Shown here: positions 37,291-42,641 of the stretch, in pieces
Layout of the letters: each line of letters opens with the position of its first letter
Position numbering within the stretch: position 1 is the stretch's first letter
Source of the DNA: Candidatus Nanopelagicaceae bacterium
GTDB lineage: Bacteria; Actinomycetota; Actinomycetes; Nanopelagicales; Nanopelagicaceae
DNA length: 42,641 bases
NCBI GenBank assembly: GCA_018882735.1
Contig: VERH01000008.1
Span: forward strand, 1 to 42,641
Direction: 5' to 3'
The notes under the pieces: model-generated
The model's input: only the letters and a program-made list of their open reading frames with translations
The model's database searches: none
Told to the model about the DNA's origin: nothing
Program-made: the position numbers and the translations under genes

Positions 37291-37353
37291 TACTGAATTT
37301 ATAAGCGAGTTTTAGGTATCCGCGCTTTATCGGTATTCTTCTCGCTCACTCTT

Positions 37354-37437
37354 GCGGGAGTGGTGAAATGGCAGACACGCAGGTCTTAGGAACCTGTGTC
37401 TTCGGACGTGTGGGTTCAAGTCCCACCTCCCGCACCA
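37354..37437 (+). tRNA. tRNA-Leu (anticodon UAG), CCA encoded
   Basis: Acceptor stem GCGGGAG pairs perfectly with CTCCCGC; discriminator A then an encoded CCA at 37435-37437. Anticodon stem CAGGT/ACCTG holds loop CTTAGGA, anticodon TAG. A long variable arm (TGTCTTCGGACG) marks a class II tRNA, and the T loop is GTGGGTTCAAGTCCCAC. It reads CUA and probably other CUN codons. A TATTCT hexamer (37334-37339) could be its -10. The tRNA ends 5 bp before the convergent metY stop, leaving no room for a separate terminator. Confidence 0.97.
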
Positions 37438-37442
37438 GCTAA

Positions 37443-38756
37443 CTACCGAGCCGCAGCAAAACCTCGCTCCATATCAGCCTTGATATCTTCAATATCTTCC
37501 AAGCCGATACTCAAGCGGATCATTCCGGGGTTAATTCCAGCCGCGCGCAATCCATCTTCACCAAGTTGTGAATGAGTTGTCGAAGCTGGATGGATTACTA
37601 GCGAGCGAACATCGCCGATATTTGCCACATGGCTAAACATCTTTAAACCTTCCACGAAGGCTTTGCCCGCAGCTAAACCACCTTTGATTTCAAAAGCCAT
37701 AACTGCGCCGGCGCCCTTTGTCGCATACTTCTTAGCGTTTGCATGCCATTGGGAAGTTGGTAGACCGCCATAGCTAACTCCAACAACTTGGGGGTGTTTG
37801 GCTAACCATTCCGCAATACCTTGGGCATTTGTGAGGTGTTGCTTCATCCGCATACTCAGCGATTCAAGACCTTGGGCAAGTAGCCAGGCATTAAATGGCG
37901 ATACTGATGGACCCATATCGCGAAGAAGTTGGAGGCGGCACTTGAAAATATAAGCGACATTTCCGAAATTAGATCCAACGCCGAGATTTTTGGCGTAAAT
38001 GATGTTGTTGTAACTTGGATCTGGGGTATTCAGTCCAGGGAATCGATCTGGATACTTTGAGTAATCAAAACTTCCGGCATCAACAATCGCTCCGACCATC
38101 GCATTTCCATGGCCAGATAAGAATTTTGTTGCAGAATGCGTCACAACATCGGCGCCGTAATCAATCGGCCTTGTTACATAAGGCGTTGCAATCGTGTTAT
38201 CAACAATCCAGGGAACGCCATAGCCATGCGCAACCTTTGCAATTCCTTCAATATCAAGTACCACGCCAAGTGGATTTGAGATTCCTTCACCAAAGAACGC
38301 TTTGGTATTTGGCTCGATGGCGCGTTTCCATGAATCTAAATCTTGCGCATCCTCAACGAAAGTCACCTTTATTCCAAACTTTGGCAAGGTGTATTTGAAA
38401 AGATTGTAAGTACCGCCGTAAACATAAGGGCTTGAGACGATGTGATCGCCCGCTTCTGCGACATTCATAATCGCAAGGGTTGTTGCGGCCATTCCGCTTG
38501 CTACCAGCAATGAAGCTTTACCGCCTTCAAGGGTCGAAAGACGCTTCTCGACTGCATCTTGAGTCGGATTATTTATTCGGGTGTAGACATTTCCCGATTC
38601 AGCAATCCCAAAGAGATTGGCAGCATGTTCGGTATCCCTAAATTGGTATGCCGTGGTCTGGTAGATCGGAAGTGCCCGAGATCCAGTAGTTGGGTCTGGT
38701 TCTTGCCCGGCATGAATCTGTTGGGTATCAAACTTCCAATTTGGGTCATCGACCAT
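37443..38756 (-). CDS. metY: O-acetylhomoserine sulfhydrylase (homocysteine synthase)
   Basis: 437 residues from the chosen ATG, a PLP enzyme of the Cys/Met metabolism family that makes homocysteine from O-acetylhomoserine and sulfide. The PLP lysine lies in THSATKFLSGHG; YTRINNPTQ and ASGMAATTLAI are present, and the insert after the lysine (FDYSKYPDRFPGLNTP) is typical of MetY rather than MetB. The frame stays open to an ATG at 38834, but the ATG at 38754-38756 matches the family N-terminus (WKFDTQQIHAG) and has GGAGG 4 nt upstream, so I prefer it. No metX is in the window. Confidence 0.92.
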   Translation of the reverse strand: MVDDPNWKFDTQQIHAGQEPDPTTGSRALPIYQTTAYQFRDTEHAANLFGIAESGNVYTRINNPTQDAVEKRLSTLEGGKASLLVASGMAATTLAIMNVAEAGDHIVSSPYVYGGTYNLFKYTLPKFGIKVTFVEDAQDLDSWKRAIEPNTKAFFGEGISNPLGVVLDIEGIAKVAHGYGVPWIVDNTIATPYVTRPIDYGADVVTHSATKFLSGHGNAMVGAIVDAGSFDYSKYPDRFPGLNTPDPSYNNIIYAKNLGVGSNFGNVAYIFKCRLQLLRDMGPSVSPFNAWLLAQGLESLSMRMKQHLTNAQGIAEWLAKHPQVVGVSYGGLPTSQWHANAKKYATKGAGAVMAFEIKGGLAAGKAFVEGLKMFSHVANIGDVRSLVIHPASTTHSQLGEDGLRAAGINPGMIRLSIGLEDIEDIKADMERGFAAAR

Positions 38757-38764
38757 GGCGCCTC

Positions 38765-38776
38765 CGCAACGTTGCG
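38765..38776. promoter_or_regulatory. 12-bp perfect palindrome upstream of metY
   Basis: CGCAACGTTGCG, overlapping the GGAGG ribosome site of metY by one base. It could be an operator (AACGTT-centred, as in LacI-type sites) or an mRNA hairpin that affects initiation. It would lie inside the coding region if the longer metY start at 38834 were used. Confidence 0.3.
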
Positions 38777-38848
38777 ATATATCGGACATCACAACTTTAG
38801 ACCCGAACTTCTCAGAAAAGAAGGAGGGTGACATAGGGATTTCCGGCG

Positions 38849-38855
38849 TAGATTA
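38849..38855. promoter_or_regulatory. Overlapping divergent -10 boxes for glutamate dehydrogenase and metY
   Basis: Plus strand TAGATT (38849-38854) ends 6 nt before the ATG at 38861, a leaderless-type arrangement. Minus strand TAATCT (38850-38855) overlaps it almost completely and points toward metY. Confidence 0.5.
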
Positions 38856-38860
38856 ATCAC

Positions 38861-40114
38861 ATGACAATGGCGTCATCTAATGAGTCACCCCTAAAAACTG
38901 CGCTCTCGCAATTACGTAGAGCTGTCGAACAACTCGGACTTTCCGAGAATGATTGGAACACGCTCTCAACTCCACGGAGATTGATGGAAGTTGCTGTCCC
39001 GCTAAGGCGAGATAACGGTCACGTTGAGATGTATAAGGGATATCGCGTCCAATATTCAACAACTCGTGGCCCCGCGAAGGGCGGAATTCGCTTCCATCAA
39101 GATATTGATCTAGATGAAACTATCGCACTGGCGATGTTGATGACCTGGAAATGTGCGCTCACAAATCTTCCTTACGGTGGCGCTAAAGGCGGCGTAGCTG
39201 TTGATCCAAAAACACTTTCATTAGCCGAGAATGAACGATTAACTCGACGCTACACCTCAGAAATTTTGCCGATTATCGGACCGGAACGAGATATTCCAGC
39301 GCCAGATGTTGGCACTGATGAACGGAATATGGCTTGGATAATGGATACATATTCCGTTAATGCTGGTTACTCCGTTCCTGGCGTTGTCACCGGAAAGCCT
39401 ATTGTGCTTGGTGGTTCTCTAGGAAGAACTTCAGCGACTGGTGATGGAGTTGCAATCTCTGTGCGTGAAGCGCTCAAACTTCGCGGAATAGATCCAACGA
39501 AAGCAACCGTCGCAATCCAAGGTTTTGGAAAAGTTGGTTATTGGGCCGCCGTTGCTCTTGAGAAGCAAGGGTTAAAAGTTGTTGCGGTAAGTGATGTAAA
39601 TGGCGGGGTGACTGGATATAAGAATGTAGCGGAAGTCAAAGCGCATCTTGATAAGACCGGAAGCGTTGTCGGCACACCCGGTACTTCCCCACTAACTAAT
39701 ACCGAGTTATTGCATCTTGCCGTTGATGTCCTTGTTCCGGCGGCGCTAGCTGATTCGATTACCGAAGCAAGCGCTCCAGGAATTCAAGCCAAGATTGTGG
39801 TGGAGGGTGCAAATGCACCAACTACTCCACAAGGTGATGCGATTATGAACGATAAAGGAATTCTGGTTGTCCCAGATATCTTGGCAAACTCCGGCGGCGT
39901 GATCGTCTCTTACTTCGAATGGGTGCAAGATAAACAGAAGTATTTTTGGAGCGCAGCAGAAGTTATCGAAAATCTAAATGAAATCATGATGCGCGCAACC
40001 AAAGAGGTCGCAGAAGTCGCTTCATCTCGAGGGGTGACCTGGAGGGAAGCAGCGAACATGATTAGCGTTGAACGGGTCGCCCAGGCCCATCGCCTCCGCG
40101 GGCTATACCCGTGA
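38861..40114 (+). CDS. Glutamate dehydrogenase
   Basis: 417-residue hexameric-type enzyme interconverting glutamate and 2-oxoglutarate plus ammonia. Substrate-binding KGGIRFH (73-79), catalytic Lys109 in PYGGAKGGV, PAPDVGTDERNMAW (about 145-158) and the Rossmann motif IQGFGKVGYWAA (about 223-234) are all intact. The length of about 415 fits the NAD-type small-subunit enzymes of archaea and Gram-positives, but cofactor preference is not certain. No Shine-Dalgarno; TAGATT ends 6 nt before the ATG. Confidence 0.94.
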   Translation: MTMASSNESPLKTALSQLRRAVEQLGLSENDWNTLSTPRRLMEVAVPLRRDNGHVEMYKGYRVQYSTTRGPAKGGIRFHQDIDLDETIALAMLMTWKCALTNLPYGGAKGGVAVDPKTLSLAENERLTRRYTSEILPIIGPERDIPAPDVGTDERNMAWIMDTYSVNAGYSVPGVVTGKPIVLGGSLGRTSATGDGVAISVREALKLRGIDPTKATVAIQGFGKVGYWAAVALEKQGLKVVAVSDVNGGVTGYKNVAEVKAHLDKTGSVVGTPGTSPLTNTELLHLAVDVLVPAALADSITEASAPGIQAKIVVEGANAPTTPQGDAIMNDKGILVVPDILANSGGVIVSYFEWVQDKQKYFWSAAEVIENLNEIMMRATKEVAEVASSRGVTWREAANMISVERVAQAHRLRGLYP

Positions 40115-40167
40115 TTGGCAAGCCTTAATCCATCGCGCCTAAATCGCCCCTTTCTCTATCCGCATTT

Positions 40168-40200
40168 CTCATGGGAAGATGCACCTCCCCGAAAAATGAG
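40168..40200 (+). other. Weak imperfect hairpin in the leader of the coiled-coil gene
   Basis: CTCAT (40168-40172) pairs with ATGAG (40196-40200) and GGGA (40173-40176) with TCCC (40186-40189), with unpaired CGAAAA between. It lies between the glutamate dehydrogenase stop and the next gene and could be a terminator remnant or leader structure; there is no T-tract. Confidence 0.2.
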
Positions 40201-40225
40201 CGTTAAGCAGATTTAGGAGTATGTG

Positions 40226-41065
40226 ATGGCAGATAAGAACTTCTTATCCTGGGTTGGTTTCAAGGGCGAAGAAGAGTCAAGCGCTAAGCCACTCACCACA
40301 GGTTCTACTTCGGTTGAACGTATCCGCGAATTGGAGTCACAGCTCGCTGAATTGCGCTCACGCCGCGATATCACTTCGCTCTCTAAAGAAGAGTTTGAGA
40401 TTCTCGCTACTGAAACTGCAATGTCAATCATTCGTACTGCACAACAACGCGAAGCAAAGGCAAACTCAAACGCGGAGCGCGTTTTAAATGAGAGCAAGAA
40501 GAACGCTGCCGCTGCGCTTGAGAGCGCAGAAGCAAAAGCGAAGTCGACTCTCGCCACAGCTGAGAGTCGTGGCCGTAAATATATAGAGGCTGCTGAAGCT
40601 GATGCCTCAGACATAGTTGCAACCGCAGAGCGCGAGGGTGAGGATTTACTTGCTGCCCGTAAGCGTGAGGCAAATACCGTCACAAGTAATGCAAAGCGGG
40701 AAGCTGAGCGACTAGTTCAAACTGCAACAACTGAGGTAACTGAATATCGAACTTGGCTCTCTCAAGTAATTTCTGAGGCGGAGCGCCTGTATCGGATTCA
40801 ATCGCAATCTCTTGATGCTGCTGAGAACGCGATTAACCAATCCCGCCAACGCCTTGATAGCGCATTTAATCGCTTAAGTGATCTACAGCGCCAAGTAAAT
40901 GATGCGATTCGCCCAGATGGAACCCCCACCGGCGATAGCAAGGTTGCTGCCCGAATCGCCGCCGCTCAAGAAGGCGATGCCACCAAATCAACAGAGAAGA
41001 AACCATCTCAAAAGTCCGCCACACAGAAAAAGAGCAAGAAAGCTCAATCTAAGCGTCGTCGGTGA
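40226..41065 (+). CDS. Coiled-coil protein of unknown function with basic C-terminal tail
   Basis: 279 residues from the ATG at 40226 (AGGAG 6 nt upstream; a GTG directly before it would leave only 3 nt). Residues about 28-55 are a short coiled coil (VERIRELESQLAELRSRRD). About 70-170 is a long Ala/Glu/Lys/Arg-rich helix with 11-residue-like periodicity, resembling DivIVA/apolipoprotein-like and V-type stalk coiled coils. A second coil covers 180-230, and the last 35 residues are Lys/Ser-rich (KKPSQKSATQKKSKKAQSK). No signal peptide or membrane span. It may be a cytoplasmic scaffold; DivIVA-like cell-pole proteins are one possibility. Coupled to the acyltransferase gene by a one-base overlap (TGATG). 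Confidence 0.7.
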   Translation: MADKNFLSWVGFKGEEESSAKPLTTGSTSVERIRELESQLAELRSRRDITSLSKEEFEILATETAMSIIRTAQQREAKANSNAERVLNESKKNAAAALESAEAKAKSTLATAESRGRKYIEAAEADASDIVATAEREGEDLLAARKREANTVTSNAKREAERLVQTATTEVTEYRTWLSQVISEAERLYRIQSQSLDAAENAINQSRQRLDSAFNRLSDLQRQVNDAIRPDGTPTGDSKVAARIAAAQEGDATKSTEKKPSQKSATQKKSKKAQSKRRR

Positions 41066-42641
41066 TGTCCACCAGCAGTAATCGCTACATTCATTCAGTC
41101 GACGGATTACGCGCAGTCGCAGTAATCGCTGTCCTGCTTTATCACCTAGGAATTGATTGGATTCCAGGCGGCTTCCTCGGAGTCGACCTCTTCTTTGTAA
41201 TTTCTGGCTATGTAATCACGGGCTTGATTCTCGATTCAATTGAGAAGTCTGGTGGCCTTGATCTGCGCGCCTTCTACTTGAGCCGAATCCGTCGTCTCGT
41301 CCCAGCTCTAATCGCGATGGTAATTCTCACAACTCTATATATCGGCGTCTACGCCCCCGAAACAGTTCGACGTTTTCTAAGCGATCTTCCCTTTGTATTC
41401 ACCGGAACTATGAATTGGGCCTTAGTAAATAGAGAGCAAGATTACTTCGAGGCTATTGGCCGCCCTCCATTACTTCAGCACACCTGGTCACTCGCTGTTG
41501 AAGCGCAGTTCTATCTTGTTTGGCCCTTAGTTCTCTTATTCGTCCTTCGCTACTTTGGAAAGAAGAACATCTCCTTTGTAGCGCTGGCAATTGCGCTCGC
41601 TTCCGGTATCGCGCTATTTCTTTATTCGGTGCAGATTGACATCAAGGAATCTGCGGTAAGTCACGTCTACTTTGGAACTGATACCCATTCAATTGGGTTA
41701 TTTCTTGGGGCAGCTTTAGCAGTGAGTTGGAAGCCTCAAAACTTAACTAAAGAAATTTCAAAGCGCGCACAAGACTTTATCGACTTGATAGGAGTCTTTG
41801 GTTTTCTTGGATTGCTAAGCGCATTTCTCTTTATCAATGAGAGTGATCCAACGCTTTATCGAATCGCATTTCCATTAACAGCGCTATTTGGTTGCGCAAC
41901 CTTAATCTCGGTTATCCATCCAGCATCACGCTTTGCTCCCATACTCAGCACTCGTCCAGCGCTGTGGATTGGCGAGCGTTCCTATGGAATCTACCTCTGG
42001 CACTGGATTGTCTTTCAATTAACTAGGCCCTCAATTGACCTAGTTGGCGATGATTGGGCCCTCTATTCCCTTCGAGTATTAATTGTCTTTGCGCTCGCAG
42101 ATATCTCTTATCGCTACATTGAAACACCAATTCGGCGTGGCTACTTTGAGCTCTGGTTCCGGGGAATGAAATATCGAACGCCATCGGTGCGAATCCGCCA
42201 GAAGTTATCGGCCTTGCTTGCAGTAGTAGTAACGCTATTTGCTACAACTTTGGTCTCCATCAACGCAATTGAGCGCGCTGATGAAATTGTTGCCCAAGAG
42301 TTAGCAGCACAAGATGCGGCCAACTCGGCCAATACTGAAGCTGATGTAATCACTGAGGCTGCTACCCCAGGTCTCTGGGTAACCGGAGATTCGGTAATTC
42401 TAGGAATTCGCAATGTGCTCGCTTCTTATGAACGGATTGAGTTAATCAATGCCCGGGTAGGAAGGCAGATAGGTGAGCTGATTGAAGTTGTTAGAACTGA
42501 CCAGAAATTCGTCGCCGACTCACCAGTTGTTTTAAATCTTGGTAATAACAATCGGCTTATTGAAAGTGATGTGACCGAGCTATTTGAGATTGTTAAAGAT
42601 CAGCCACGAGTGATTGTTGTGAATACAGCGGTCCCTAGGAG
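41065..42641 (+). CDS. Acyltransferase-3/SGNH hydrolase protein (OafA-like), 3' end outside window
   Basis: 525 codons are visible before the edge. N-terminal acyltransferase-3 domain with about 10-11 membrane helices: YIHSVDGLRAVAVIAVLLYH starts it, followed by GGFLGVDLFFVISGYVIT, RIRRLVPAL and HTWSLAVEAQFY (His and Glu motifs of the family). After the last helix (about residue 395) comes an extracytoplasmic SGNH domain with Gly-Asp-Ser at 441-443 (LWVTGDSVIL) and GNNN near 493. Such proteins O-acetylate surface polysaccharide or peptidoglycan. The start overlaps the stop of the coiled-coil gene (TGATG). Confidence 0.88.
   Translation, partial: MSTSSNRYIHSVDGLRAVAVIAVLLYHLGIDWIPGGFLGVDLFFVISGYVITGLILDSIEKSGGLDLRAFYLSRIRRLVPALIAMVILTTLYIGVYAPETVRRFLSDLPFVFTGTMNWALVNREQDYFEAIGRPPLLQHTWSLAVEAQFYLVWPLVLLFVLRYFGKKNISFVALAIALASGIALFLYSVQIDIKESAVSHVYFGTDTHSIGLFLGAALAVSWKPQNLTKEISKRAQDFIDLIGVFGFLGLLSAFLFINESDPTLYRIAFPLTALFGCATLISVIHPASRFAPILSTRPALWIGERSYGIYLWHWIVFQLTRPSIDLVGDDWALYSLRVLIVFALADISYRYIETPIRRGYFELWFRGMKYRTPSVRIRQKLSALLAVVVTLFATTLVSINAIERADEIVAQELAAQDAANSANTEADVITEAATPGLWVTGDSVILGIRNVLASYERIELINARVGRQIGELIEVVRTDQKFVADSPVVLNLGNNNRLIESDVTELFEIVKDQPRVIVVNTAVPR

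Overview
The window looks like a piece of a small, streamlined actinobacterial chromosome of moderate G+C (I judge roughly 45-50% by eye, not computed). The gene order argS-lysA-hom-thrC-thrB-rho-rpmE-prfA-prmC-YrdC-glyA-wecA-atpI-atpBEFHAGDC, with murA and a PduO-type adenosyltransferase beside the end of the atp operon, is the order seen in Mycobacterium and Streptomyces relatives. The modest G+C and very short spacers suggest a freshwater acI-type lineage (Nanopelagicales, 'Ca. Planktophila' or 'Ca. Nanopelagicus'). That placement is inference; no rRNA or rhodopsin gene is present to test it.

Layout. 1-10 kb: the 3' end of glgB, two MFS exporters, a redox-dead thioredoxin/TPR protein, a DUF4032 kinase-like protein, an AI-2E-family permease, an alpha/beta hydrolase, an aldehyde dehydrogenase, and several small actinobacterial proteins. 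10-12.7 kb: PduO adenosyltransferase and murA, then an exported protein of unknown function. 12.7-20.3 kb (minus strand): the complete F1Fo-ATP synthase operon with two small upstream membrane proteins. 20.3-27.3 kb (minus): wecA, glyA, a YrdC-domain gene, prmC, prfA, rpmE and rho. 27.5-34.0 kb (minus): thrB, thrC, hom, lysA and argS, which cover the aspartate-family branch from aspartate semialdehyde to threonine, the last step of lysine synthesis, and one tRNA synthetase. 34.2-37.3 kb (plus): a xylose/ribose-type sugar ABC importer. Then tRNA-Leu(UAG), metY (homoserine branch to homocysteine), glutamate dehydrogenase, a coiled-coil protein and the start of an acyltransferase-3/SGNH protein that runs off the window.

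How the DNA is organised. Convergent genes are separated by 0-10 bp, and genes inside operons overlap by 1-4 nt or nearly touch. Most genes that start a transcription unit have a TAnnnT or close -10-like hexamer ending only 5-7 nt before the start codon and no Shine-Dalgarno sequence. This is the layout of leaderless mRNAs. In two divergent pairs the opposing -10 boxes physically overlap. The highly expressed operons (atp, sugar ABC) instead have Shine-Dalgarno sites and intercistronic hairpins.

I found no CRISPR array, prophage, IS element or obvious defence system, and no stretch over about 300 bp lacks a gene. The largest gaps are 27335-27547, 19437-19634 and 33971-34164. I cannot point to a clearly new multi-gene system. 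The most unusual items are the compact divergent leaderless promoters, a YrdC-domain protein with a degraded active site, MurA with Asp in place of the catalytic Cys, an epsilon subunit lacking its C-terminal helices, and the uncharacterised coiled-coil/acyltransferase pair at the right end.
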